Shown piece after piece: positions 1-8,713 of a stretch of DNA of 64,000 nt. The stretch's first letter is position 1. Every line of letters begins with the position of its first letter. The stretch is from Bradyrhizobium sp. sBnM-33 (GTDB lineage: Bacteria; Pseudomonadota; Alphaproteobacteria; Rhizobiales; Xanthobacteraceae): assembly GCF_032917945.1 (NCBI RefSeq), contig NZ_CP136624.1, positions 8,789,001-8,853,000 on the forward strand, in the 5' to 3' direction. Both the position numbers and the translations under genes were made by a program. Below the pieces are notes generated by a model. That model did no database searches. It saw only the letters and a program-made list of their open reading frames with translations, and was not told the DNA's origin.

Positions 1-1654
1 TGAGTGCAGTGGCTCGCACGACTGAGATACCGCCTTGCTGAAAAACATGCGGCGATGAGGCTGGAATTTTTGCGCCCGATTCAGTCTTGCGACTGGCTTC
101 ATAGCCCCACATCGCCTGTGTATCGGAAATTGCACCGACCACGTTGAGGGACGTATCCTTGAGGCCGAGATTGACGGCTTCGGCCACGATCGAGTTCAGG
201 CCGCCACGAGAAGGCATGAACACGAGGAAAAATATCGCCTTCCGCGCCTTGCGCATGAGCGAAAACAGACGATCCATGTCGGGAGGAGGCGGAGGCAGCG
301 TCTTCACGGTTTTTGCGGGTGGCTGCTCCTTGCCGGGCATATTCGGTGAAAACCAGCATTCGAATGTGCCGCCGTCGGGAAGCTTGCCTGTCACGGCTTT
401 GCGATTCTCGGCCTTGAGTTTATCGCTTTGATTGGCGTCGGATGCCTTCGCGCTCAACGGCTTTGGGACTTTCAGTTTGTCCTTGTGCAGACGCCGCCAG
501 TAAGCGAGGAACCCGGCGGCGATTTCTTCGTCATCAATACGGATGCAGTTGTTGCTCTGGCCCGCGACGCCCGACCAGGTCCAATTGGTCGAACCGGTCA
601 GGACCGATTTCGCCGTGCCGGTGTCATCGACGTAGACGATGAACTTGTTATGACCGATGTGGCCCGACCCATTGAACATTCGATGCTGCAGCTTGAATTT
701 CGTGCCGGATTTCCTGGCGAGCTTTTGCAGAACGCTGCGGGCCGCCTCATTGCGCGTGTCATAGAGCGTAATCTTCTTGCTCTTCTTGGCCGCGCTCGTT
801 TTCTTCATCGCCGATTTTGCCTTTTTGCTTTTCGGCGTCGGGTCTCCTTGCTCGTCCGCACTTGAACTGCTGCCGGCATCCGAAAGGATCAGATCAAGAC
901 GCTCCGCATTCGCCGCGAGAAAGTCCTCGAGTTGCTTATCCTCGAGCTCGTAGAGCGCCGCATGGAAGCGGCCTCCGGGCTGCGCGAAAAAGTTCTCGAT
1001 GAGTGGAAGGACTTCGCCGGCCAGATAGTTCCTCAGGAAATCGTCGGGACTTTTCAGCCGCCCCTCCAATTCGCCGGGCGTGATCCTGCCGTCCTCTTGC
1101 AGGATACGCACGATGAACTGCGTCGACAAAATGCCGTTGGTGAAGGTCGAGGTAAATGGCCCGCGGTCGCGCGGCACGTCCATAACATTCGTGCGGAACT
1201 CCGGGGTCAAAAAGCCGAGAGGGATCGGCTCGCCTTCGTAGGTGTGAAGGACTTCCTGTCTGGCTTTGCGGTCAAAGTGGCTTTCGGGCACGACCTCGAC
1301 CCTCTCCAGGCCGTCCCGCAGGTGCCCGACTGCGCGGATACAATAGCGCACCCGCAACCTCTCTTCGCGTCGCTCCAGTTTGCTACGCCTCTTGCGCAAT
1401 GTCAGGTCGCGCCAATTGAATTTCTGCACCGGCCAGACCGTCGTGTTCTGAGCCAAGCCCTCCGGGTTGTGCTGACCTTTGAAGGCCACATAGGCGGCGA
1501 GCGGCTTTGCCTCGATGACATCTCCGGCGGAGTTGAGAAATTCACGGACGATGTTGAAGCCGAGGCAGCCCGGTATGGCCGGGCCATCGATCTCCCAAGC
1601 AATGTAAGCGACCTCATTGTTGGAAAACGCGGTCGCGCGCACGATTTTGGTCAT
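1..1654 (-). CDS. Phospholipase D-like (HKD) domain protein, partial at left edge
   Basis: Reading the minus strand from the ATG at 1654, the frame stays open for 551 codons and runs off the left edge. About residues 330-350 hold an HKD-type motif: HNKFIVYVDD, then GSTNW, which fits the H-x-K-x4-D...GSxxW/N signature of phospholipase D and related nucleases. A Lys/Ser-rich linker (about 255-280) precedes it, and a proline run (PPPPPP) follows near residue 455. The stretch after that (FFLVFMPSRGGLNSIV) resembles the start of a second PLD half, whose catalytic motif would lie outside the window. The N-terminal 230 residues are not recognised. PLD family members hydrolyse or transfer phosphodiester bonds in lipids or nucleic acids; the substrate here cannot be told. 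Confidence 0.75.
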   Translation of the reverse strand, partial: MTKIVRATAFSNNEVAYIAWEIDGPAIPGCLGFNIVREFLNSAGDVIEAKPLAAYVAFKGQHNPEGLAQNTTVWPVQKFNWRDLTLRKRRSKLERREERLRVRYCIRAVGHLRDGLERVEVVPESHFDRKARQEVLHTYEGEPIPLGFLTPEFRTNVMDVPRDRGPFTSTFTNGILSTQFIVRILQEDGRITPGELEGRLKSPDDFLRNYLAGEVLPLIENFFAQPGGRFHAALYELEDKQLEDFLAANAERLDLILSDAGSSSSADEQGDPTPKSKKAKSAMKKTSAAKKSKKITLYDTRNEAARSVLQKLARKSGTKFKLQHRMFNGSGHIGHNKFIVYVDDTGTAKSVLTGSTNWTWSGVAGQSNNCIRIDDEEIAAGFLAYWRRLHKDKLKVPKPLSAKASDANQSDKLKAENRKAVTGKLPDGGTFECWFSPNMPGKEQPPAKTVKTLPPPPPDMDRLFSLMRKARKAIFFLVFMPSRGGLNSIVAEAVNLGLKDTSLNVVGAISDTQAMWGYEASRKTESGAKIPASSPHVFQQGGISVVRATAL

Positions 1655-1971
1655 GATTGAATCCCGGGATCAACGGCCAGATCGGCCAAATGACAATCGT
1701 TATGCAACTCAGAGTATAGTACTACGCCATCTGTCGCCGCACCAGTATTCCCAGTTGGAAGGCGGATGATTGGTCGTCTAGCCCGCCAAGCTTGGCAGTC
1801 CAGGTGACCAGAGGGCATGCTCCCTGAGCCTGGGTTGTTGCGCCTGCAGAGCGATTCGGCGCGAATCATACGCGAGCGGGGCATTCGCGCCGCCAACTAG
1901 CTGCAAATTTCGTAACCGCCTCTGTGGCGTGCTGATCAAGCTCCACGCCGCTTGGAGTGGTTCGCGGACTT
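1655..1971. other. Intergenic gap without a recognisable gene
   Basis: About 320 bases lie between the start of the PLD-like gene and the end of the GyrI-like gene. No convincing ORF is seen. The segment 1700-1735 is AT-richer and holds a TAGTACTATACT-like stretch on the minus strand, a possible promoter region for the PLD-like gene. The string ctacgccatc recurs upstream of the VOC gene near 11000. Confidence 0.4.
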
Positions 1972-2583
1972 TCAGTTCTGCCGCACAGGTTGGCGGATCA
2001 CCGTCTTGAGTTTTTCAGGCGCAGTCTTGCGAGGGTCGCTCAGATAGACCTCATGATGCCAACCGGCGAAGTCGTAGCCGCCCGAAGGCATGATCTCCCC
2101 GTGCAACATCGCGAGCAGCGGCCCTTCGTCGTCGTAGCTGCCCACGTGCAATGCTTGGAGGCAGAGGCCTTCCTCCAGGCTTTCGAGCCTCAGACTTTCA
2201 GGAAGTGTGCCGAGCTTCTCTCGCGCCTTGATCCTGGCAGCCAGGAAGGTTTCGTCATCCACATAGTCCGGCACCATGATCATCATGGTCCACTCCCATT
2301 CGTCCTTGCGCCGTGCGGAGAAGCTCTCAGGGTCGGGAGCTGACCAAAGTCCCTCCAATGGCATCACGACGAAGTCTTTCCCGTTTGCCTTGCAGGAGAA
2401 TTTGATCGTAAAGGCCGTCGCGTAGAGGCTCTCCACGGCCAGTTTATAAGCTTGGGCGGTGTTCGGGTCACCATGACCATCTACCATGAGGTAGGAAACC
2501 GGCGGCACATTGATCGTCACGAAGCGATTAAGGGGAGCGGTGAAGAGTGGCTTCCTCACCTTCTTTAGGTCCAGCTTTTCCAT
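1972..2583 (-). CDS. GyrI-like small-molecule-binding domain protein
   Basis: This 203-residue protein has the look of the stand-alone GyrI-like (SOUL/BRE_C related) domain: N-terminal VPPVSYLMVDGHGDPN, a central FVVMPLEGLW segment and a C-terminal YDEGPLLAMLHGEIMP-like stretch. Proteins of this family bind small molecules or inhibit gyrase, and the free-standing 200-residue form is common in soil bacteria. It ends with a typical HHEVYLSDPRKTAPEKLKT tail. The start is the ATG at 2583. It is a single gene, divergent from the following NTF2-like gene with a gap of about 125 bases. Its ligand is unknown. Confidence 0.75.
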   Translation of the reverse strand: MEKLDLKKVRKPLFTAPLNRFVTINVPPVSYLMVDGHGDPNTAQAYKLAVESLYATAFTIKFSCKANGKDFVVMPLEGLWSAPDPESFSARRKDEWEWTMMIMVPDYVDDETFLAARIKAREKLGTLPESLRLESLEEGLCLQALHVGSYDDEGPLLAMLHGEIMPSGGYDFAGWHHEVYLSDPRKTAPEKLKTVIRQPVRQN

Positions 2584-2708
2584 CTATCTCTCACAGCATT
2601 CTGAACATGTTTGGACGATCGGACTAGGTCAGCCTTACTAGACCACACTAAGCCACCTCGCGCAGAATGCATTGAGCCAAGAGAGCCATAATGAGGAGGC
2701 GGCTCCCC

Positions 2709-3140
2709 ATGGAAAAGAACGTAAAGGACTTGTTTGAGCGCTATGCGAAGCTGTTCCGAACGGCGCTTAGGGATCAAGTGGATATGGACCAAGTGACGTC
2801 TTCATACGCCACTGCATTCGTTGCTGCCTCTCCGGCTGGCGTCAGTGTCGGCCGGAATGACGAACACCTGAAGCAGATGATGCGACAGGGATTTGAAAAT
2901 TATCGCCGAATCGGCACGAAGGATATGCGACTTCGTAATGTCCGCATCGCACCTATCGACGAGCACCATTGCCTGGCGCACGTCGCTTGGACCGCCATCT
3001 ACGACCGTGGCAGCGAAGTGGATGTTTCCATTGATTTTGAGGTCCATTACCTGGTGCAGCAGCTCGAAGACACGCCAAAGATCTTTGGATGGGTGTCAGG
3101 GGATGAGCGAGCCGTTCTGAAAGAACACGGCATCATCTGA
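2709..3140 (+). CDS. NTF2-like (SnoaL fold) protein
   Basis: The 143-residue product has an N-terminal helix (FERYAKLFRTALRDQ), a helix-turn region and several beta strands (CLAHVAWTAIYDRG, VDVSIDFEVHYLVQ) in the order expected of the NTF2-like cone fold. The ATG at 2709 was chosen over the upstream in-frame ATG at 2691 because an AGGAGGC ribosome-binding site lies between them, eight or so bases before 2709. Such proteins act as small-molecule binding domains or isomerase-like enzymes; no catalytic residues are clear. Homology is judged from pattern only. Confidence 0.6.
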   Translation: MEKNVKDLFERYAKLFRTALRDQVDMDQVTSSYATAFVAASPAGVSVGRNDEHLKQMMRQGFENYRRIGTKDMRLRNVRIAPIDEHHCLAHVAWTAIYDRGSEVDVSIDFEVHYLVQQLEDTPKIFGWVSGDERAVLKEHGII

Positions 3141-3259
3141 ATTCCGCTTCCCACCCTTCACGTCCCGATGCAACCAGCAAATCTCGGCCTGTCTGCGATT
3201 TTGTGCCATACTTGCAAATAGCCTTTAGCCACATCAAGCGCTGTTTCACCGGCCCCGTT

Positions 3260-3733
3260 ATGGCTGACATGGCAGACGATACCGCTGGCGTCATTGTCCG
3301 GCCGCCGATCGCGTGGGCGCTCGCGGTGCTTGCCGGGTTCGCGCTCAACTGGCTCATGCCCTTGCCGTTCTTGCCGGCCGCGCTACCTGCAGGCTGGCTG
3401 GGTGCGATAGTGTTTTTCCTTGCGCTGGCGCTGGTCGCGTGGGCGATCTCTACCATGACCCGGGCCGGCTCGAACGTGCCCACCAACCTGCCGACCACGA
3501 CCATCGTGGAGGCTGGCCCCTACCGCTTCACGCGCAATCCCATCTATCTCGGCATGGTGCTGGGGCTCATCGGCTTGGCCAGTGCCTTCAACAGCCTCTG
3601 GCTGTTGGTGACGCTGGTGCCCTTCGCGCTAATCATCCGCTACGGTGTGATTGCCCGCGAGGAAGTGTATCTTGAGCGCAAGTTCGGCGACGTCTATCGC
3701 CGCTACTGCGCGCGGGTACGGCGGTGGCTATAG
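3260..3733 (+). CDS. Isoprenylcysteine carboxyl methyltransferase (ICMT/PEMT) family membrane protein
   Basis: This is an integral membrane protein of about 157 residues with four hydrophobic segments. The family signature is clear: GPYRFTRNPIYLGMVLGLIG, then a C-terminal REEVYLERKFGDVYRRYCARVRRWL, the SAM- and substrate-binding half shared by ICMT and phospholipid methyltransferases. The start is uncertain: ATG at 3260 fits the protein best, while a GTG at 3203 is also in frame. Bacterial homologues are commonly of unknown substrate. A GC-rich hairpin follows at 3771-3797. Confidence 0.8.
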   Translation: MADMADDTAGVIVRPPIAWALAVLAGFALNWLMPLPFLPAALPAGWLGAIVFFLALALVAWAISTMTRAGSNVPTNLPTTTIVEAGPYRFTRNPIYLGMVLGLIGLASAFNSLWLLVTLVPFALIIRYGVIAREEVYLERKFGDVYRRYCARVRRWL

Positions 3734-3770
3734 GGCTGGCGGCCAGGACCAGTGCCGGGGAACCCGTGCT

Positions 3771-3797
3771 TCGCCGTTCCCCGCAATCGCGGAACGG
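3771..3797 (+). terminator. Hairpin downstream of the ICMT-like gene
   Basis: GCCGTT and CCGC arms pair with GCGG and AACGGC around an AATC loop. No U-tract follows, so this is a possible transcription end signal rather than a classical intrinsic terminator. Confidence 0.35.
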
Positions 3798-3873
3798 CAT
3801 AGGCGCCGGTCGCCGAAAGGCGTATAATTGTTTGGTCCTTCGCGCAAATGATCAACCGCACGTGGAGGTGGCC

Positions 3874-4158
3874 ATGAAATATGTGCTGCTTGGTAATCTG
3901 AGCCCGGAGTGGGCAAGCAAGCAATCGGAGCGGGTCGACAAGGCCAAGGCAAAACTCGACAAGCTAGGCATCAAGGTCGAGTCGATCCACTATACGCAGG
4001 GCTACTACGATTTCGTCGACATCGTCGATGCCCCGAATGAGGGAGCGATGCTCGCGTTCTCCGTCTGGTACGCGACGCAAGGTCTGGGGCGGATCCAAAG
4101 CATGCCGGCCTTCGACGCCCAGACCTTCGAAACCGCGATCAAGGACGCGGCGGGCTAA
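3874..4158 (+). CDS. GYD domain-containing protein
   Basis: This 94-residue protein starts at the ATG at 3874, preceded by a strong GGAGGTG ribosome-binding site. It shows the pattern of the small GYD family: VLLGNLSPEWAS, a helix rich in Lys/Ala, then the YTQGYYDFVDIVDAP strand that carries the GYD-like core, and SMPAFDAQTF near the end. The family is a ferredoxin-like alpha-beta fold of unknown function. A TATAAT-like -10 at about 3823 suggests its own promoter. Confidence 0.75.
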   Translation: MKYVLLGNLSPEWASKQSERVDKAKAKLDKLGIKVESIHYTQGYYDFVDIVDAPNEGAMLAFSVWYATQGLGRIQSMPAFDAQTFETAIKDAAG

Positions 4159-4485
4159 GCGCCGAGGCGTGGCTCACGGCTTTCCTGCGAACCACCCGTG
4201 CCACTTCGCTTTCGCGAGCTTGGTGCGGCATCCTTTCATGCGCGGTGGCACAGAGCGCGCCGACAGAGGCCATGGTGTTTTCGCGCTCTCCAATCGCGAG
4301 AAGATGCGGGAGGGCGTTACGAATAGCTGGGCTTGCCCCGATGAAACTTGGCTCATCGGGGCTATTCCGCGTGCAATTTCGGCGGCTTGATGCGGCGATT
4401 GCGAACGACAGGTGGTCAATTAACCTCAGCCAGCGGAACTCGCACTGGTCTCGACCATTGGCTCTTCCAGAGAGGAGCCCGCCCT
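4159..4485 (+). promoter_or_regulatory. Gap containing a long hairpin before the hexapeptide gene
   Basis: No gene is seen in this 327-base gap. It contains a strong inverted repeat: GCCCCGATGA at 4335-4344 pairs with TCATCGGGGC at 4353-4362, flanked by GAATAG (4321) and CTATTC (4362-4367), which can extend the stem across a bulge. It may be a terminator for the GYD gene or a leader structure for the hexapeptide gene. Confidence 0.4.
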
Positions 4486-5094
4486 ATGCTTATCGAGCAT
4501 CAGAACAAGCGGCCGAACATCGATCCGACCGCCTATGTGGCCCCGACGGCGGTGATCTGCGGTGATGTGACGATCGGTCCACGCACGCACGTCTCGTTCG
4601 GAGCGGTGATCGAGGCGCATGGCGCGCCGGTTCGGATCGGCGCCCAGTGCGTCGTGCGCGAGAACCTCAACATCCGCAGCATGAGCCGGAACGCCGTCGA
4701 GATCGGCGACCATGTCCTAATCGGGCCGCTGTCTTCGCTCAAGGGCTGCATCGTCGAGGACGAGTGCTTTCTGGCGACGGGCGTCAAAATCTATCAGGGC
4801 GCGCTCATCAGGCGGCGCACCGAGGTTCGCATCGACGGCGTGGTCCACGTGCGCAGCGTGCTGCCGCCGAACTCGCTTGTCCCGATCAAATGGGTGGCGG
4901 TCGGCGATCCCGCCCAGATGTTCCCGTCCGACAAGCACGAGGAGATCAACGCCATCCTGCGCGAAATGAACTTCCCCGAAGAGGTCTACGGGCTGGAGCG
5001 CCAGGCCGGCAGCGGCGTTGACATGGACATGAAGGAAGTCACCCGACGCGTGACGAGCGGGCTCGGCGATCATCGCGACGATCGGGAGCTGTAG
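4486..5094 (+). CDS. Left-handed beta-helix hexapeptide-repeat protein (gamma-carbonic anhydrase-like)
   Basis: The 202-residue product starts at the ATG at 4486, just after an AGAGGAG ribosome-binding site. It is built of imperfect hexapeptide repeats (IDPTAYVAPTAVICGDVTIG, then VRIGAQCVVRENLNI, VEIGDHVLIGPLSSLKGCIV) and ends with VKWVAVGDPAQMF-like text and a C-terminal helix, the architecture of gamma-class carbonic anhydrase homologues. Only one of the expected metal-binding histidines (IGDH) is obvious, so carbonic anhydrase activity is doubtful. It is followed 60 bases later by an alpha/beta hydrolase gene in the same direction. Confidence 0.75.
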   Translation: MLIEHQNKRPNIDPTAYVAPTAVICGDVTIGPRTHVSFGAVIEAHGAPVRIGAQCVVRENLNIRSMSRNAVEIGDHVLIGPLSSLKGCIVEDECFLATGVKIYQGALIRRRTEVRIDGVVHVRSVLPPNSLVPIKWVAVGDPAQMFPSDKHEEINAILREMNFPEEVYGLERQAGSGVDMDMKEVTRRVTSGLGDHRDDREL

Positions 5095-5154
5095 CGCTCC
5101 GCTCCTGTCGCGCCGCTTGCGAGTGATCAATCGGTCAAGGAGAGGAGTTCTGAT

Positions 5155-6033
5155 ATGAACCCGGCGACGCGGCAACGATTTCGCCTCTCCGGCGGTACGG
5201 AGTTGTCCTTCATCACGGCAGGTGAGGCGTCCAAGCCCGCGGTGCTGCTCCTGCACGGCTTTCCGGGCTCGGCGGGCTATTTTCGTGAGGTCGTGCCCGA
5301 GCTGTCGCAGGCCGCATACGTGATCGCGCCCGATCTGCCCGGCTTTGGCGAATCCGACGTCCTGCCGACGGTCTCGTTTCCCGCCTTCGGTCAGGCAATC
5401 TCGGAGCTCCTGGACCGGCTCGCGATCGGACCGCGCTATGTCTACCTTCATGATTTCGGTGCGCCGGCGGGGTTTCACATCGCCATGCAGGCGCCGGAGC
5501 AAGTCCTGGGCCTCATCATTCAGAACGCCAACGCTCATCGAACCGGGCTCGGGTCGCAATGGGACCCGGTGATGGCCTATTGGTCCCATCCAGACCCGGA
5601 AAACGAGGCGGCTGCGACCGCGCATCTCACATTCGAGGGCGTGCGCAACGGGTATCTCGGCGGGATGCCGCCGGACGTGGCGGCGCGAATCCCGGCCGAA
5701 ATCTGGGAGGAGGACTGGCGGGTGATGAACTTGCCGGGCCGGATGGACACGCAGCGCGCGCTCGTCAAGGACTACGGGAACTACGTCGCCCGGTTCGACG
5801 AAATCGCCGCATATCTCGCGCGCTGGCGACCGCCTTCCCTGATGATCTGGGCACGCCACGACCCCTTCTTCGATCTCGCCGAGGTCCTGTCATGGATGCA
5901 GGCGCTGCCGAGGATGGAAGCCCATGTTCTCGACGCCGGCCACAAGTTGCTCGAGACGCACGCCAAACCGGCACTCTCTCTCATGATGGAGTTCATCAGG
6001 CGAACACAAGAGAGACCTGCGCAACGTCCCTAA
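5155..6033 (+). CDS. Alpha/beta hydrolase of the epoxide hydrolase / haloalkane dehalogenase type
   Basis: The 292-residue protein begins after an AAGGAGAGGAG ribosome-binding site. It has the oxyanion motif LLLHGFPGS (about residues 31-39), DLPGFGES, and the nucleophile elbow LHDFGAPAGF at about 99, where Asp occupies the nucleophile position as in epoxide hydrolases and haloalkane dehalogenases rather than Ser. The catalytic His is in DAGHKLLETH near the end. The natural substrate cannot be read from the sequence. It is probably co-transcribed with the upstream hexapeptide gene. Confidence 0.85.
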   Translation: MNPATRQRFRLSGGTELSFITAGEASKPAVLLLHGFPGSAGYFREVVPELSQAAYVIAPDLPGFGESDVLPTVSFPAFGQAISELLDRLAIGPRYVYLHDFGAPAGFHIAMQAPEQVLGLIIQNANAHRTGLGSQWDPVMAYWSHPDPENEAAATAHLTFEGVRNGYLGGMPPDVAARIPAEIWEEDWRVMNLPGRMDTQRALVKDYGNYVARFDEIAAYLARWRPPSLMIWARHDPFFDLAEVLSWMQALPRMEAHVLDAGHKLLETHAKPALSLMMEFIRRTQERPAQRP

Positions 6034-6225
6034 GAGACCCCATACGAGTTTATCCCAAGGCCGTTTCAGGGCGCGGGACGATTTTCTTCTGCCTTGAATC
6101 CAGAAGCGGCGATCCCGCTCTTGAACGCCCGATGCATCCGTGGCGGTTCTCTGACCGCTTGACGCGGCTCGCCGCCTGTATTCTCTTTTTGTTCTTTGGG
6201 CAAAGCGTACGAGGTCTTTCCTTTC

Positions 6226-7949
6226 ATGCATGACATTTGCACCGACGCCGGGTCGATTACCCTCTTTATTCATAATGACGACGATACGCCCGTCGAATTC
6301 GTCCGGCAGCTCCTTCGCAACGTCTTCGGCGAGTCGGAACGGGAGGCGATCGCATTCACCGCGCTGATCGAGAACAAAGAGAAGGTGGCCTGCGGCCCCT
6401 ACCCGGGCCCGGTCGCCAAGGCGCTGCTGGATTCGGCACGGCAAAGCATCAGCGCCGCCGGTCATGGTTTGCTGATCACCAGCGAAACCGCGACCACGAA
6501 AGGCGCATGCGATCTTTGCGGAGCACCGGCGACTGGCAGTGAAATCCTGCTCGCCGGCAGGACAGCGTGCCTCTGCAACGGCTGCCTGCTTGCCGTGAGG
6601 CGCGCATCGGAGGCCGTGCCTGGAGACGAGTTCAAATACGCCTGGCTCGCGCTTGACTGGCACTTTGCCGGAATCCCGCGAAACCAATTGGTGACGAGAG
6701 CGCGGCAGTTTCCCGGCCACATGCGCGCCGACGTCCAGGTCGCGGTCGACCAGTTGCTCGCCTCGCCGCTGCACTTCTTCGGCATTCACGAGGAGTATCG
6801 CTATGAGACGCTGGTATTTGCGGCCCTGATTAAGGAGGGCCGGAACGCACCCGCGCTTGCGCCGCCGCAGTACCACGACGTCGAGATCGGTGAAGCGCAG
6901 CCGGTGAAATGCCTGCATAACGGACTGTGGCTGTGCGGGGCCGGCGAGCTCCGCTACGCCGTGCTGCTATCGTTTCATCGCGAATACCAGCATGAGGCTG
7001 CGATACGCATCGAGATCGCCGTGCCGGCCGGCGCCGCCGGCGACGCATTGGTGCAACGTTCGTTCGCCGAGCTTGAAGAGGCGGTGCACGCCGCGCGTTC
7101 CTATCGCGGCAAGATCCTTTCGCTCGAAGGAGGATCAGACTATCGCGGACGGTCGAGCGGGGTCATGGTGCACCGGCTACCGGCGGTCGGACGTGATGAA
7201 GTCATCTTGCCCGAACAGACGCTGAAGCTGCTCGATCGCAACGTCATGGGCTTTGTCGGCAATCGCGCGGCGCTTCGCAAGCTGGGCCAATCGACCCGCA
7301 AGGGCATCCTGCTTTACGGCCCGCCGGGCACCGGCAAGACACGATCCGTTACCTCGCGACCAATTTGCCCGGACATACGACGTTGATCATCACGGCCGAG
7401 CAGGTGGCGTTGCTCGGCGCCTATATGAAGCTGGCGCGCCTGTTGCAGCCGACGATGGTAGTGATCGAGGACGTCGACCTCATCGCCCGCGATCGTGAAG
7501 AGATGGGATCGTGTGAAGAGCCGCTGCTCAACAAGCTGCTCAACGAAATGGACGGGCTGAAGGAAGACTCCGACATCCTGTTCGTCCTCACCTCCAACCG
7601 GCCGGAGCAGCTTGAAGGCGCGCTGGCCGGCCGGCCCGGACGCATCGACCAGGCGATCGAAGTGCCGCTGCCCGACGGCATCGGCCGCAGCAAGCTTGTT
7701 CAGCTCTATGGCAAGGACCTGCCGATGGATCAGACCATCATTGATGAGACCGTGAATCGCACGAAGGGCGTCAGCGCCGCGTTCATCAAGGAATTGATGC
7801 GGCGTATCGCGCAAGCGAGCATTTTTCGGGATGGCGGTTCGACGGTCGAATCCGGCGACATCAGCGAAGCGCTGGACGACATGTTGTTCACTGGCGGCAG
7901 ACTCAACGTCACGCTGCTCGGCGGGCCGCAGGAAATGGCAGGCTCTTGA
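6226..7949 (+). pseudogene. ClpS-like / C4 zinc finger / AAA ATPase fusion, frameshifted
   Basis: The N-terminus (residues 11-85) resembles the ClpS adaptor: HNDDDTPVEFV keeps the Asn-Asp-Asp that in ClpS holds the N-degron amino group, but the His of the ClpS pocket is not seen. Residues 95-120 form a ClpX-like C4 zinc finger (CDLC ... CNGC). A middle region of about 190 residues is not recognised. A CDC48/FtsH-type AAA module follows with GPPGTGKT at 365-372. Just after Walker A the frame breaks near 7340 (1 or 4 bases missing). The frame then continues as Walker B (MVVIEDVDLIARD), a sensor region (VLTSNRPEQ) and GRPGRID with arginine-finger residues to 7949. Either an inactivated gene or a sequencing indel. 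It may act as an unfoldase with built-in substrate recognition. Confidence 0.8.
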
Positions 7950-8014
7950 TCGGACTTGGCTTCGGAGGCGGAATAAAGCGGCATGTAACAAGTATATGCC
8001 AACGGAGCAGCGTG

Positions 8015-8238
8015 ATGCCGGAGCAGAGGCGTGTCAGGCTATTCCGCCACGGGCGAATTCAGGCGGTCCGTATTCCCGTGGAGTTCGAACTACCGGGCGA
8101 CGAGCGATCATGCATCGCGCGGGTGACCGTCTAGTGGTCGAGCCGGTCCGCAAGCGCGGACGGGTTGCTTTGCTCAAGTCGATGAAACCGATTGGAGGAA
8201 GGTTTCCTGAAATCGACGATCCCGTACCGGTGCGGTAG
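8015..8238 (+). pseudogene. VapB-type antitoxin, frameshifted
   Basis: Frame 2 reads MPEQRRVRLFRHGRIQAVRI and PVEFELPGDE, the swapped-hairpin DNA-binding N-terminus of VapB antitoxins. The frame then breaks at about 8104. One base restored after the GAG codon continues it as AIMHRAGDRLVVEPVRKRGR and ...LLKSMKPIG..FPEIDDPVPVR, the typical VapB C-terminus, ending at 8238. The ATG at 8015 has GGAGC upstream. The break is consistent with loss of one G from a GG pair, which is either mutation or sequencing error. Antitoxins of this type bind VapC nucleases and repress their own operon. Confidence 0.7.
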
Positions 8239-8246
8239 AATAGGTT

Positions 8247-8261
8247 ATGACCCGCTACATG
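8247..8261 (+). pseudogene. Possible remnant of a vapC toxin start
   Basis: Nine bases after the vapB stop, an ATG opens MTRYM and stops two codons later. VapC toxins of this branch commonly begin MTRYMLDTN, and vapB and vapC are normally this closely spaced. No PIN-domain sequence follows, so the toxin appears deleted. The evidence is only five codons plus position. Confidence 0.35.
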
Positions 8262-8303
8262 TCATGAACCCGAGGGCGTTTCAGCCAAAACCACCCTGTA
8301 CAA

Positions 8304-8549
8304 ATGTCCGACGTCGAATTGCTGGCGGCCTATGTAGAGGCACGGCGACAGTTCGTCGAAAAGAAGTTCGCGCGCGATACGCAGCGGGCGCGGCTGGAGC
8401 GGCTCAGAGCCAAAATGTCCGTCGGCAGCCCGGGCGGGGTCACCGAGCGCAACATGGCTATCGACGTTTCCGAGGAAATCGCGCGCAAGGGCACGCGAAG
8501 GCCATTGAAGCGCCTGAGGCATCCTTTGCACATCGGCGTTAGTCGATAG
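8304..8549 (+). CDS. Small charged hypothetical protein
   Basis: The 81-residue ORF encodes a highly charged, helical N-terminal half (LLAAYVEARRQFVEKKFARD, RARLERLRAKM) followed by a Gly/Ser turn and VTERNMAIDVSEEIARKG. I do not recognise the family. The composition and lack of rare codons suggest a real gene, but the Arg-rich C-terminus (RRPLKRLRHPLHIG) could be a shifted end in this region of decayed genes. It lies between the vapB remnant and coaX. No clear ribosome-binding site is seen. Confidence 0.4.
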   Translation: MSDVELLAAYVEARRQFVEKKFARDTQRARLERLRAKMSVGSPGGVTERNMAIDVSEEIARKGTRRPLKRLRHPLHIGVSR

Positions 8550-8713
8550 GCGCCAGTCCATCGAGCACGTGCACAGCGGCAGCCTCTAGCAGATCAAGAT
8601 ATTTACGCGATGCAGTTGATAAGTGGCGCGCCACGGCCGATGAAGATGGGCACTATTGCTTCCCCGCGGCGCCGCGCCCAGATAATGTGACGCTGTAACG
8701 CAGGACTTGATCA

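Noticed and set aside
4717..5859. 380-codon minus-strand ORF
   Set aside because: It overlaps both the hexapeptide gene and the alpha/beta hydrolase gene on the other strand and shows no protein pattern.
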